Shown piece by piece: positions 31,627 to 44,240 of a stretch of DNA of 64,000 bases. The DNA comes from Mortierella alpina. Its lineage: Eukaryota; Mortierellomycota; Mortierellomycetes; Mortierellales; Mortierellaceae. Position 1 is the stretch's first letter. The number at the start of each line of letters is the position of its first letter. The stretch covers positions 124,001 to 188,000 of the forward strand of contig JANATF010000009.1 in NCBI GenBank assembly GCA_029449245.1, given 5' to 3'. A program made the translations under genes and the position numbers. The notes beneath the pieces were generated by a model. That model searched no databases, was not told the origin of the DNA, and saw only the letters and a list, made by a program, of their open reading frames with translations.

Positions 31627-33249
31627 ATGACCGACGCTGTCAAGGAATTCAACGAAGTCTTCCCCGTCCTTGCGGAGGAGCTCCTCGCCCACCTGCGCTC
31701 CCTCCGCATCCCCGAGAATGCCATCCAGTGGTTCGAGCGTGTAAGCAACGGCAGCGGAGAGAAGGCGACGCGGAAAGAACGATGCACGAGCATCGAGATC
31801 ATCATCTCTACCACATTGACTGACCCATCTCTCTTCTTTTCCCTTGTCGCCTTGCCTCTCATCCCAACCACAACCTCATCGTCGGTTCTCCTTCCGCACT
31901 CATCCTGGTGCCTGCATACCTCCTAAATAATCACAACAAACAAACAAACTTGATATCCATGGTGGATCCGATACTTCATTCACGCAGTCCATGCGCCACA
32001 ACGTTCTCGGAGGTAAGGGATTCGCTTCACATCATATGGATCATTTTCTGCATCTCATGGGATCCTGTTCTCGTCGTCCCCCGACAATCTGTCAAGAGTC
32101 TTGGTATCTGATCCGCATTCTTAAACTCTCCGCACTTGACTTTGATAGGCAAGATGAACCGTGGTCTGACTGTTGCCGAGACCCTCCGCATCCTGAAGCG
32201 CGGCGAGCCCTTGTCCGAGGAGGAGATCTTCAAGGCCAACCTTTTGGGATGGTGCATTGAGTGGGTACGTCTTGAGCCAGATGTATATACTGAAGTTGCT
32301 GCAATGCCCCTGTCCCCGCTGAATACTCAACAGCGTTGTCGCCTCTCGTTTGGATCAACTGTAGCTTCAAGCCTTCTTCTTGGTCTCGGACGACATCATG
32401 GACAACTCCAAGACCCGCCGTGGTCAGCCCTGCTGGTACCGTGTTGTAAGTGACAGAAACAGACCTACTAACAAAAAGCCATTGCGAGGAATGATTAATC
32501 GACCTATGACTGACCCATTGTGGTTTTTTTTCTTTCATTTTTTGCAGGAGGGCGTCGGTAACGTTGCCATTAACGATGCCTTCATCCTTGAGTCTGCTAT
32601 CTACTTCTTCTTGAAGAAGCACTTCAAGAAGGACGCGTACTACGTTGATTTGATCGAGCTCTTCCACGAGACGACCTATCAGACCGAGTTGGGTCAACTC
32701 TTGGATCTGATCACGGCTCCCGAGGATGATGTGGATCTGTCCAAGTTCTCGATTGAGAAGCACTCGTTCATTGTCATCTACAAGACTGCCTACTACTCGT
32801 TCTACCTTCCCGTTGCTCTTGCGATGCACATGGCCGGTGTCAAGGACGAGGCTGCGTTCAAGCAGGCCGAGGCCATTCTCTTGCCTCTGGGTGAGTACTT
32901 CCAGGTCCAGGACGATTACTTGGACTGCTACGGCAACCCAGCGACCATTGGCAAGATTGGCACGGACATTGAGGACAACAAGTGCTCGTGGTTGATTAAC
33001 CAGGCTTTGGCCAAGGCCACGCCTGAGCAGCGCAAGTTGTTGGACGAGAACTATGGTCGTCGTGAGGAGGCGAATGTTTTGGTGGTCAAGGAGGTGTTCA
33101 ATCAGATTGATGTGGAGGGCTTGTTCAAGGCTTATGAGGAGGAGTCCTATAACCGTTTGAACGCCTTGATTGCCAAGGTCGATCATCCTCTGTTGAGCCA
33201 GGATGTGTTCACTTCCTTCATGAAGCGCATTTACAAGCGCACCAAGTAA
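31627..33249 (+). CDS. ERG20: Farnesyl diphosphate synthase
   Basis: Condenses IPP with DMAPP and GPP to make farnesyl-PP for sterols, ubiquinone and prenylation. Five exons, 31627-31740, 31988-32012, 32149-32264, 32365-32445 and 32548-33249, give 345 residues, the usual size. Exon 2 is only 25 nt and encodes SMRHNVLGG, which joins GKMNRGLTV. The first Asp-rich motif reads [20 protein letters not shown] (DDxxD), with two aromatic residues before it (AFFLV) as in short-chain synthases that stop at C15. The second is [13 protein letters not shown]. The C-terminal YKRTK is the basic tail that closes the active site. No targeting peptide is seen, so it is cytosolic. Codon use is strongly biased to C-ending codons, suggesting high expression. 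Confidence 0.98.
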
Positions 33250-33792
33250 GCGTATATATATTTTTTTGTCCTACATTACTGAATACAACCATAAACAAAA
33301 CAAAAAAACCGGGCCTGTTCATGCTTCCAACCCAGCGTGGAGAGCAGGCATTGGGTGCCTGACTTGGGAGTTGAGGTTCAGGAACTTTAGGGCACGTTCA
33401 CAGGCGACACCAAGTGACCCTTGTGGGAGGGTGTGAATTCGTTTGCATGAATGGGGAGGGGGACGAGTTGAAAGGTCATTTTCTATGGCGAGCTCATGCG
33501 GGTGTAGTGCACGACTAGAGCTTGCAGCAATGCCTGGGGCACTCCGGCATGCTGCTACCTAGTACTCGAAATCTGAAACCAATAAGGTATTTCAAGTACA
33601 CTGCAGTCGGTCGAATACGCCCAAGCTGCTGAAGCATCATCTTCATCCACATATCCTTGACTAAAAGAGACAGGGAATAAATATGTTCTTCTTTCTACAG
33701 ACTTCTCTGTCTCTCTGCCTCTCTGCCGTGTGGAGAGAGGGTAAAGAGCTGGTATATGAGATGACAGAGATAAATAATAATAATAATAAAAA
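33250..33792. other. Convergent intergenic region, no gene seen
   Basis: It holds the 3' ends of ERG20 (+) and the REEP-like gene (-). An AAT microsatellite lies at 33769-33788, directly before the REEP-like stop. No RNA gene or conserved ORF is seen. Confidence 0.4.
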
Positions 33793-36700
33793 CTATGAAC
33801 TCTCCTCATCATCGTCGGATAATCCTGACAGCTGGATGTAGCGGCTCATGCTGGTGGGTGTCGATTTGTGCAGCGATGGTAGGTCAAAATCCTCTACACC
33901 TAGATATCGGTTCTTTTTACTGGGCGTATAAAGACCTGGATGCCGCTCCCGACGAACTGCAGCACCCTTGTTGTCGTCGTCCTGACCCACTAGCCGCCGA
34001 TGCTGTTGCCTTTGTTGTCGACTGTTGGTTAGAGACACTGCTTCTCGAAATTCTGGCTGACTCCGGTGCTGGCCTGCAGTGTTATCGTTGCTGTTGCTGT
34101 TGTTCTTACCGTTGATGCTGAAAGGGAACTCTGGGCGAGACGTCTTTCCGGCAGTGTATTTGCTGTTGCCTTGCAGATCAGGAACTGGCCTGCGTGATGA
34201 TTCGCCATTGAAGGGTACTGTCCTCAGCAGACTTGGGGTCGGAGCAGCCATTGGACTCTCGCTCTGGAGGGACGACGGTGCTAGAGAGGTCGAAGGTTTT
34301 TTCCATCGACGATGATCATCGTCTTCTTCTGCCTCCTGTTCAGATGTGGACGAGTATGAGAGTGCGTCCTGCTGGGATCGAGCTGCGGAACGCCGCTGTC
34401 CTCTCGTCTCGGCTTCTGTAGCCTCCCGCGCCGCATTCAGCGCCAACGTCTCATCGTCCTCCCTCTCCCATGCATCCAGCGCGTCATTAAACCGAAAGGC
34501 GCCTTCTTCTTCCTGCTGCTGCCGCCGCCGCCGGAGTGCCTCTGCGTCCGAACCACCGTGTTTGATGCCTAGAAAATCCTCCTGTTGGTGCTGCATCAGC
34601 TGCGACTGTCGCAGCTTGATCAGGGGCGATATCGCAGTAGCAGTGTTGCCACCTCTGCTATCATCGACATTGCCACTGAGCGTTCCAATGGACAGTCGGC
34701 CATTTGGTTTCTGGGGCGTTCTCTTTGTCAGGAAGGGTGACGCTGCTGAAGTACCCAAGGCTTCATGTGAGGGCAACGACCGGCTTTGCCTCAATGCTCT
34801 ATGAGGTCGCTGGAATCGGCTCCAATCGGGAGGTGTAAGGATCACATCCTGATCCCGCTGCTGTACGCCAGTGAAGTCCGAGGAATTGTTCCGGGAGAGA
34901 CCGGTGAGAGGTGGTGATCTCAAAGAGCTGTGTCGACGAGTTGGCTGCAAATGTGTCGTCGTTGTAGGAACAGTACCGGACGACTGTGGATGCATTGCTG
35001 CTGCTGCTGTTACTTGATGACTCTTGGGGTTGGTGGCAGAGGTCCTGACCAGAGTCTCCCTCAGACCTTGAGCTCGGCTGTGTAATGTCGCTTCAGATGC
35101 GGGTCGCTTTGGGTTGGTGATGGGCACCAGTTGGCGATGGGCTTTGCGTTTCTGCTTCTTGTGCGGTGCTTCAGAATCGACAGTGTTGCCGTTGATTGTG
35201 TCGCGACGGGAGAGTGATCTCCTGTCGCTGGTGGTGTTGTTGGATGTCTCTGTCAGGGACGGGGAAATCATGGACGGGTTGCGTTTCTTGATCCAGTCAC
35301 GAACATGCCTCATCCGCGATTCGAGACTTGCGGCACCAAGCTGCGAGTCGTCAGCTGCTCTGTCTGTATCCACAAGGTTGCGGTCGCTTCTCTGGTCTTT
35401 GTGCTTTTGGGGTGTCTTTTTGGAGAGGTTCCCGTTCTGGCGGAAAGACTGTTCCTGAATTACGGGTGAAGAATGTTTGGCTCCTGACAAGATTCTCGTG
35501 CGATTTTTCCCAGGGGGTTTGGGACGAGAAAAAATGGCACCAGGTCGAGAGGCTGAGGAGGATAGAAGTGGAAGATCGATTGTCGACTTGCGCAAAGTCT
35601 CGCGATTGACTACTTGGGTATGATGGTCGTTCCTATCGCGCTCATCAATATCGGTTCCGTGATGTCTAGACGGCAATTTGTCTCCTGCACTGCCAGTTGC
35701 TTTTTTCCGCTTGAACCTCCTAGTGTCGAGTATATGCTCCTCCTCCTCCTCCTCCTCCTCTTTCTTCTCTGTATCAAAACCGAGAGGAGATCTATTTCCA
35801 GAGCTTTGCCGGCGTCCCTGAGTCCGGGGTGTGATTGCTCGTTGCTTGGGCAGCAGCGGTCTTGCTGACGGTGTGCGAGACACATTGTCATGAAGGTTCG
35901 ACAAGGGTCGTTTCCGATTCGGTGGTTCCCTCCCGAACTCATAACCTTCCCGCAATCTTTTCGCAAACGAGAAGGATGCTGTCGATGCCGCAGAAAACTC
36001 CCTCTCTGTCGCTGTCAGATGAGATATCGACCTGGATTTGTTGTGAAGTGCTGGAGACTCATCAAAGGGGTTGCGTCCTGAAAATGCGGTCGAGACTGCA
36101 GGTGAGGCATCATGGTGAGCGAGTTTGGATCCGCTTCGGGACCTGAGGCTCGGCGAGATGATCTCGGATTCAATGATGCTAGATCTAGATGCTGACCGTC
36201 TCCTTTCCAAGTCGCGCTTAAACCGGCCAAAGTCAAGATTGCTGGTGCTGAAAGACTGGTGTGTTGCATCCAGTCGGGTATCTCGGCGTCTGTTCTCCAA
36301 TGGTGTTTTCATTACCGGCGAATATATGTTGCGCCTCATTGACCCAGCTCTGGAATCGATGTGGTCATTGTCCGAGTGCATCAACTCCTCAAGTAACAGA
36401 CTGTCAGAGTCTTCCTCATGCTGTTCGTCCGATGATTTTGATAAATAGAAGTGCGCAATGAGTAGCCAACCTGTCACCACCGTTTTGAGGCTCTCGTACA
36501 TTGGGACTCTATTACACAGTTGAGGGACCAAGAAAGAAAAAAAAAGGTGAGTTGTGAGTGACATGGGTTTCGATGAAAACAACAGCGTGTTTTTTTGTTT
36601 TTTTTTTTTTTTTTTGGCGAATTAGGAGGATTGAGATTGGAACGCACCTGTAGCTGAAAAGAGCATCGACAATTGGCTCGACAGAAAGGCCTGCCAGAGT

Positions 36701-36981
36701 GAGAAGCCACAGAACCATATGGCGCCGCGCCTGGCTCCGGTCTTCCGAATCGACTACGGCGGCCCATGTCTTGAATGAAGATATGACGATGCTAGCAAAG
36801 CGGGTATAGGCATCATGAAGTGGGGAGACAAAAGTAGCGCGTTAATCTCAGGCGTTTGGGGTCAGGCTTGTAGTCGCATCTCAACTTCATTTGCGGGGGT
36901 GAAGAGAGTTAGGATGGAAGGAGGCAAGAATGAGGGAGAGATGGGCACGCACCAGGCAAGACGGAGAGTGTGGTAGATCAT
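33793..36981 (-). CDS. REEP/TB2-DP1-HVA22 family protein with very long disordered tail
   Basis: REEP/Yop1-family hairpins bend ER tubules. Three exons on -, 36981-36953, 36791-36648 and 36508-33793, give 962 residues. The first ~80 residues carry the family layout: MIYHTLRLACIVISSFKTWA, a charged loop (DSEDRSQARRH), MVLWLLTLAGLSVEPIVDAL, then FSYRVPMYESLKTVVTGWLL, matching the W-x-V..-x-P-x-Y-x-x-x-K core. The remaining ~880 residues are Ser/Arg/Gln-rich and lack recognisable domains. They contain an 8-Glu run (EEEEEEEE, codons at 35736-35759) and many basic/Ser patches, ending in the acidic SGLSDDDEESS. Ordinary family members are 150-250 residues long. The tail is one open exon, so frame is not in doubt. 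Confidence 0.78.
35736..35759. repeat. CTC trinucleotide repeat encoding Glu run on the minus strand
   Basis: Eight CTC units read as GAG on the coding strand of the REEP-like gene. Confidence 0.85.
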
Positions 36982-37201
36982 CGTTGCGAGTATGACGGAG
37001 TGTGCATGGAGTAAAAGAACGCGAAAACGCACCGAAAAGAAAACGCGAAACAGAGATACACATGGCAGGGCACTGTCGCTCTAGCACGCGAGGGGCTTAG
37101 CAGCACATTCACTTTGCAAGTTTATATGTAGTGTGGTGCAGTCTATCGCGTCTATGGTATTCAACTGTCGATAAAAAAAGATACGGAGGACCCAGTTTGC
37201 T

Positions 37202-38450
37202 TCAGGATGATCCTGTAAAGCCGAGCGAGTTCTTGACATAGTTGGCGACCATCACCACAGGGTTCTTGGGTGAGACATAGAGCGCAGAGCACTCAACCAA
37301 GGTGTTACCGCGTAGATCATGGATGCTCGCAACTGTGTAGCCCTTGCGCCCCTCTCCTTTCTCAAACTCGGCCTTGATCATCACAAACTGGTCTGCCTTC
37401 ACGGGCTGGCGATAATTCACATTCAAATTGGCCGTGAATCCAATATGGAAAGGTAGATTGGGCAGCGCCTAAAGTAGAGAGTTTGGTGTGAGGCGTCAGA
37501 GTTTTGTATGTCATACGACCTGCTACGCTCTTCAATATTTGTCCTTACCACCATGCCCGTTGCCTCATCTAGATAGAAAGTAGAAGGGAAAAAATGCACA
37601 AAGACATGAAGGCGAGTTAGCTTGCCGCTTAGGATTTGAACTAAACATCCTCTGAGACACTACTATCATTTTCAGCGTCAATACCCAACAGAGTTGCCAG
37701 CAGACCACCATGGATGATCCTGTCGTGGCCGCACAGACTCCGTCCCAAATGCATGAAAAGAACAATGGCCTTCTTGTCCTTCCTCTCAAACTTGAGCGGG
37801 TGAACACTCAGCATGTTCTCGCCTCGGAGTGTGCCCGCAGTCAAATGATGCGGCTCGGTGTTTTTGGTCAAATACCAATAAGGATCTGCCTCCTGCCACT
37901 CCCCATGCTTGACCTTATCTTTGTATTCGTGCACGAGCTCCAGCCCTTCCATTTGACGCTGCAACAGCACAGACCGCTTGATCTCCTCGACCTTCTCTGG
38001 CGTTGGCGTGATGATCGACTGAAATGGCTCATCAGGCTCCTCGTCCGTGATGATCGACGGCTGGATCTTGCCGATGGGCATGCCACTGAAACCGCCCACA
38101 CTGGCAGGATCCAGCTTTGCATACGCCAGTGCACCCATGGCCGCTGAGGCGGACATGAGTGAGATCCGCCGGAGCCAACCAGTGACCCAGTTTGTGCTGT
38201 TGCCTCCAGGAGCAGGGTTCGACCTGGGGACAGATGGGCCGTTGGACGAAGAGGAGGAAGACGGGCCGCCAGCGCCTGTGGTGCTGCTAGTGCTGGTGTT
38301 GGTAGAGGTGGAATACAGGCTGTGTCTGCATTGACGTTGGTTGTGCCGAGAGAATGGCCGGCTTCGGCTCGCAATGTGCATGTGAGCAGGTGCTGCTGAT
38401 CTGGCGGACAGCACCCGCTGGACGGTGGACATGGCGCGGTGGAAATGCAT
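37202..38450 (-). CDS. Hotdog-fold thioesterase (4HBT/THEM4-like), probably mitochondrial
   Basis: Three exons on -, 38450-37685, 37568-37549 (20 nt) and 37468-37202, give 350 residues. Residues 1-75 are Arg/Ser/His-rich with very few acids, typical of a presequence, followed by Ser/Thr/Gly low complexity. LMSASAAMGALAYAKLD (~97-113) is a short hydrophobic stretch. The hotdog domain (~205-345) shows the catalytic-helix signature HGGLLATLLDEATGMVAL, assembled across two introns, and the strand pattern NVNYRQPVKADQFVMIKAEF with ALYVSP near the end. Such proteins hydrolyse acyl-CoA thioesters; the substrate cannot be told. Fungal mitochondrial relatives of this layout (for example yeast Fmp10) are poorly characterised. 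An in-frame second ATG six codons in is possible. Confidence 0.87.
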
Positions 38451-41400
38451 GCTTTACAGGCAGTATGTGCACGTGTATGCGTGTGGAAAGAGTGCAAGGA
38501 GGGGCCCAGAGTCCTGGGATGGAGCAGTGCAGAGCAGATGGTTGGAACTGGAGGCAGATCGATGGAATGAAGACAAGAAGAATGTCCGTACGGAACAATT
38601 TATCCGCCTCTGCAGGGGCGACATGCGCCGTGTTCGGGCTGCAGCTGAGCCACATGCAAGCTTAAAAAATGCTGCTGTTGAGGTAATATATTCCAGGCTC
38701 CTTGCCTTTTGCTTCTTCAGCATGTTCACTGCCTGCATCGTTGATGGCGGAATGGCTGGGCAAAGGTGCCTCGTAAATTGCGGGCACACAAAGACACACC
38801 TATACTACACAACATGAACATCTGCCACCGCTGCTTTCACACCATCCGCAATTGCCGTTTGCCTCACCACTCATTGGGGGGACCAAAAAAAAGTGCCAGC
38901 GGGTTGTCGTGCAAACGACCGTTTATCTTTCAGCTTCTTACTTTTTTCAGCCTCGACGCTTGTTAACAATAACTCGCAGAAACGGTATGGAATCGAGAGC
39001 GTGTCTGAATTGTCAACATCAAATCTCGGCTACACGATGCAGCTATGCACTCGGAATCCAGGGAACAAATGCATTTATGGTTTTCCTTCAGGCTCTATGT
39101 GAAGGCGACTTTACAGAACCGCCGAACGCGTCCTGACATTCTTTTGCACGGACAACGGTCGATGGGGAGTGAGTGGAAAAGGATTTGCACATACCAGAAC
39201 CTAGGGCAGCGCGTTGAGGTATCTACTTTGCTACACCAGATTGTTCATCAACTTGACTGCAACTCCATACAAACACACAATAATGTTGACCAGCGAGCCC
39301 CCGATTGCAGGAAACTGATCTGCATAGACTTCCGTCTTCAAAGTGGACAATCATGCTTCTATATTACGACTGGGCCGGCAAAGGACTGACATGACAGGCA
39401 GGCAAAATACGCGGCCAAGGGGCGGCGCATGATGTCGCGGCACAGGGGTGCCTCTCTATTAATCGCCGAAACGAGGATTGTTCATGGACCGGGCCCTCCC
39501 TGACTAGATGGTCACCCGAGTTGCTGCTTCATGAATCGATAGACGTCAAAGAAAGGAGAAAGGAATAGGGAGAAAGTTTACAAAGAGAGTGAGAGACAGC
39601 GGGAGAGTATGGAGAGACGGGGTCCCACGACAATCAGCATAGGGCAGTAAAGTATTTTAAGGTCATCGTTGCTTAGCCCACTCTCTTTAGCCATCCAAGC
39701 ATGCCTACGCACGCATAACTCCGTCTTGTTACAGTCGGTGAGGACTAGCAAAAGTAGGGAGGAGAGTAGAAAAGTGCAAGGAGAGCGCAAAGGTCAGAGG
39801 GACAGTGGGCGTTCTGTATTCTGAGGCTCAACACTCTGTGCTCACGGTGACCCCAGATCGATCTCAACTTTAACTTTATTGGGCAGTGCGTCTCGCACGC
39901 GCCGCTGGAAACCATTGTGGCACGCCATCAAAGGAAAAAGCAGCCTCGATCCTCCATCTAACGCAACCTGAGCCAAAACGTCCATGGCGCTTAGGATCCC
40001 CAGTTAACGACAAGGTAGACGCGCGATGGCATCTGCTTCATTCACAGCTCGCTCGAAGGAGTGGGGAAAAGGGCTACAGCAGCACGCTGGCGGATCCTTT
40101 ACTGCGGACATTGTCACTACGGGGGTGCAACAACAGGGATGGTTCGGCCGTTGTGCCTGACGGCAATGTCTCTACAGGTTGACTTGGTCAAAGGCGCGGT
40201 TGCTCAGCGCAGAATGCCCTAGACATGTACTGCACTCAACGTCTACTCGTGCAGGCTCTTGTTGACGGCTTTGAGAGGTGCATCCATTTATTTTCATCCA
40301 AACAGTGCATTACTAGCGCGAGAGCTGTCTGTCGGTGGGAATCATATCCGCTATTGTCATAATTATTGGGGCCGAGACGATGATTACTTGATGGGCAATA
40401 CCATTGTGTAACGCAATATGGGAACAGTGGTGAGCACGGACTAGCTGGCAGGGCTAGGAGATCAAGCATCACCCTTTCACATCCCCTGCCCTGCATTTCC
40501 TCCGTCGCAGAGTCGAATTGCATTCTCCCTCTTTCTTTCTTTTTTCATCTGCTCTGTATCTCCTTCTTTCGTTGCCACAAGAGTCCCATCCATCAGCCTC
40601 CAGGTATGTAAGCAGACACTGGGCAAACAAAGTTCCCGACTTTTACCCCCTGCCTTCATTCTCTTTGACTGCAGCCAACGCTATGCCTAGTGTTTTTTTT
40701 TCTTTCCGCATCGGTACTGAGGCCTTTATCTTATGGCCTGTCTGCGTCCACAGCTTCTCGCGTTCACCGTTGACGTAAAAAATATGGCTCCTGCTTGACT
40801 TTGGTCAAATATTGCTACCCTCGCGCGCACTGGCCAGCGCAGATCGTTTTTGCCTTACCTACTTTGGGACAGATTGTCACACCATCTCAAAATAACGTAC
40901 CGGCGCTCCTGCATGCACCGGCGCACGTCCACATACCGCACAACATTCCATTCTTGATCCGAAGGGTGTTCGGCACGAGTGATATTAATGAAATGCAGGA
41001 AGAAGAGCGGGGAAAGCTCTTTATGACGACAAGTCTCTTTGTCAATTCGCCCTTGGCGATATGGACTCCTGCCTTCAGAGGCTTAAACATGACAACTCCT
41101 CTCCTGAACTTCCTTTTTCTTGCGACGACCGAGCACACTGGGAATTGCAAACTGAGCGGCCATATCCCTGGACAGCGTTCGCCGTTCCTTCATGCCTCCT
41201 CTTTTATCCCTCGCGAGCCCCGCCATTGTTTGAGACCGCGGACATGGTTTTCATTTTAAGCTCCCCTTCCCGAACCCTACAGGGCCGTGATCCCTCGTCT
41301 AAACTTCGCTAGCAGGCCACCACTATGCCACCATCATAAATATTGCTCTCGCCTGCTCGTCTTTTGCTGGCATTCGTGGTTCTGTTCTCCGTCGAGTAGA

Positions 41401-43164
41401 GTTTTCCTCTCTCCTCTGTCTCCCTGTCAATCGCCTCCGCGGAGACTTTTTCTTGAGATGCATTCGTTTGAACCTGAACCTCCTTTTTTTGCAGCTTACA
41501 GGGACGTGCCTGTTATAATAATTAATATTTTTGGCGGGTGGACGATACGGTGACCTTGGATCCATCCTTTTCAGGCACGTTCCACTGGGCATCCTAAGGC
41601 GACTCTCCTCAGTTGCTCTCGTCATTCTTTGCTGGTACACTCAGCTGCTCATGCTGGCTCTTAGCTGGCGCTACGACGTGCATGATGAGCCATTCTGGAG
41701 TTTCCACGCATGTCTGTTTTTGTTGCGCTCTCGTTTGAACGGAACAATAATGTGTTGTAAAGTCCACCCCGTCTGGATGTGTTGTAGGCGGCCCTCATCC
41801 CTTGCTCTACCCAGTTCAAACCCAACTTCCTAGGCTCCCTCAACTCCTAGCCACTCTATGCGAGGCATGTCGTTCAGGAGCCGTCATTAATACCATGCGT
41901 TCACTTTTCTCCTCTGTATATTTGGTGACTCAAGCGCGTACGGTTAATACGTACCAAACTCCCAGGGTTTACAAGGTATGCTTACAAGATAGGCCTTTGC
42001 AGCAACCCAATGCGCGCGTTGCGGCATCGCTTGCTTTCCTAGGCAGCGCAGATGGAACAGACAATCTTGCGTTTGCCGCATTGGGTGTACCGTGAACTCA
42101 TACAGCCTGCCTTCTACAGTATCCTCTCGCCTGCATCTCGTCATCATACTATTGATCGTAACATTACTTTGCCCCCCTTTACGACACTGCCTTTTTCCAT
42201 ATGTTGGTGCGTATACCTCCGTGCGGCCGAGACGGCAATTGTTCGGCCAGGAAAGGCTCATAAAGGTTTCTGCTGTGTCCCTGAACAATCAACTTGTGCT
42301 GTCTCCTCTTTGTTCTCACCATCCTGGAGGGCTCTCGCGGTGTGCGTCTCGTCTATGAACATTCCTATTGTCTTGCGTTTATTCCCCATTTCCTCTTTGG
42401 AGCTGTGTCAACATGGCCTCTACTGTGAGCGCCTTTTTTTTGTCTCTTTCTATTCCTTTCAGCCTTGCTCTGGTGCCTGACATACGTCGTCGTTGTCGTC
42501 CTCGTCGTGTTCATTGCGCGCATTGCACAGGGTCGAAGGTGCGTGTACATATGGGTGCAGGTTCCTCCGGGTGCTCATCGCGTTTCACCGTGGCTCAATC
42601 CGGTATGGGGTTCATTTCTGGGACATGGGGTCGTTCTCGTTCGCTGACTTTGCGTCTTTCTTCTCTTCTCTATTTTCCTCTGCTCTTCTTTCCCCACATG
42701 GCCTTCCACTGTACCCTCGCCATAGCCACGCTCGCCTTGAAGTAGCTGCCCACAACCCCCCCCCCCCCTCCGCCCTCTCGCTCTACCTCATATATTCCTT
42801 TGTTCTCTCTTTCAACTTTCGCCTCTCTCTCCATCTCCTCACATCTCTTTCGTGTACTATCGTCCCTTTACGTTCTTCGTCTGTTGTCTCATTCATTCGT
42901 TTCTCTTGCTTCCCGGTTCTCTGGTTAACACCCTCTCTCACACTCACTCATTCTCCAGCTCTCATACTCTTGCACTCCCTCACCTTCTTTCACGTTCCTT
43001 TGCTTTCTCCTTCCTAGAGTCGCACACAGTTGCGCATAGCACTCGCTTCCCGCCTTCTCCTCGCGCTTTCGCCCCACCTCTCTCTCTCTCCCTGCCCTAG
43101 CTCACCCATCCTTCCCTGCCTTGCGGCACAGGCTTAGGGTGGATCCGGACAACGTACGTCCTTC
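38451..43164. other. 4.7 kb stretch with no recognisable gene
   Basis: The longest gene-poor interval here. ORFs reach 154 codons (40795-41259 +), but none shows a motif, codon bias like the neighbours or splice-supported extension. 42640-43130 is strongly C/T-rich on + with a 13-base C-run at 42756-42768, consistent with promoter/leader sequence for the gene at 43165. A small fast-evolving gene or a non-coding RNA cannot be excluded. Confidence 0.4.
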
Positions 43165-44240
43165 ATGTCGGCACCCATCTGTCCACCTTCAACAGTCTCT
43201 ACCACCACTTATTGGAGTCCTCCTACCTCTACCACTACAACAACTACGTCTTGGCCCGCCCGTCATACTGGCCCAACCATTGTAGATTTGCTGTCTTCGT
43301 CCTCAACAGTCCAGTCCAAGTCCTTTGGGGTATGGAATGATCTTGACATTGACGCGCAGCAACCCCAGCTTAAAGTCGAGCCGCTTTCGCCCTGTCTAGT
43401 GTCTGCTTCTACCCCCTACAGCGATCCTCAACTGAGCCACCCCTCGCAGTCGCCTCCACCACCTTTACCTCAGCTGCCCACGTCCTCTTGCTCCTCTTTT
43501 TCCTCCGACACTCTCATGCAAGCATCACAGCTACCACCACCCCCTACATTTATGGACGGATCACTCTTCCACCCGCAAGATCGCCAAAATCAGCACGCTC
43601 CATCCAAAAGCCTTCTCTCCAACCAACTTCAAGCCCAAAACGCATCCATGACATCCTCGGTGGGATTGCAACAGCAGTCCTCCTTTGGTCTGACCTTCCA
43701 CTTGGGCAGCAATAACAGCAGCAGCAACACCAAACCACCGCTTCCCGGCAACGCAGTGTTCCACCAGCAACAAGGCCCGTCTTCACACTCCTCCTATGAC
43801 CCATTCCCTTACGACCAGGCCACATCCTCATTCTACTCTGCTCAACAAGACCAGCAACGACACACCGCTTTCATGATGAGCCGTGGACCGTCGTCTTCGT
43901 CCACGTCTTCAACATCCTCAGGTGCCATGTTCCTTCAAGATTCGTACCAGTCGCTTGGTCACCACGGCAGTTACACCAGCAGCGAGAACTCTATGACCGG
44001 AGTTCCAATGCTAGGGTCTCTGACAAATGCTTTGAGCCTTGTTGCGACCGATGCAGGTCCCAGATCTGCTAATGCCAGTCCTGTTGAGAAGGTATGCATG
44101 ATACCGTTGTTGGTTACTGTGCGCTTTCCCCGCTTCCTTTATTTTTTCCCTTTTTTTTTCTCTCTCCCTCTGTCGCTTTTCTTTTGAGCTCTTTTTTTTT
44201 TAATTGTTTGTTTGCTCCTTATCCTTCTATCGAGCAGTAA
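43165..44240 (+). CDS. Unknown low-complexity protein; possible 5' exon of the FAR1 factor
   Basis: One clear coding exon, 43165-44091 (309 codons), ends in GAG AAG/GTATGC. The protein is rich in Ser, Thr, Pro and Gln (MSAPICPPSTVSTTTYWSPP) and has no recognised domain. It holds a LKVEPLSP segment with a sumoylation-type psi-K-x-E. If the nearest AG (44236-44237) is used, the next three bases are TAA, so the stop directly follows the junction (309 residues). Unspliced reading would add a Phe/Leu-rich, T-tract-derived tail ending at 44187, which looks intronic. The third option is splicing to 46870, where the phase fits (phase 0) and an AG directly precedes the ATG, giving one ~1006-residue transcription factor. 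I cannot decide from sequence. Confidence 0.45.

Noticed and set aside
32230-33186. 318-codon antisense ORF over ERG20
   Set aside because: Covers two ERG20 introns and mirrors its codon bias; no family features.
40795-41259. 154-codon ORF in the gene-poor interval
   Set aside because: No recognisable motif, no codon bias, no splice-extended model; expected by chance in 4.7 kb.
44092-44187. In-frame extension of the low-complexity ORF past 44091
   Set aside because: T-tract sequence after a GTATGC donor giving Phe/Leu-only peptide; reads as intron.
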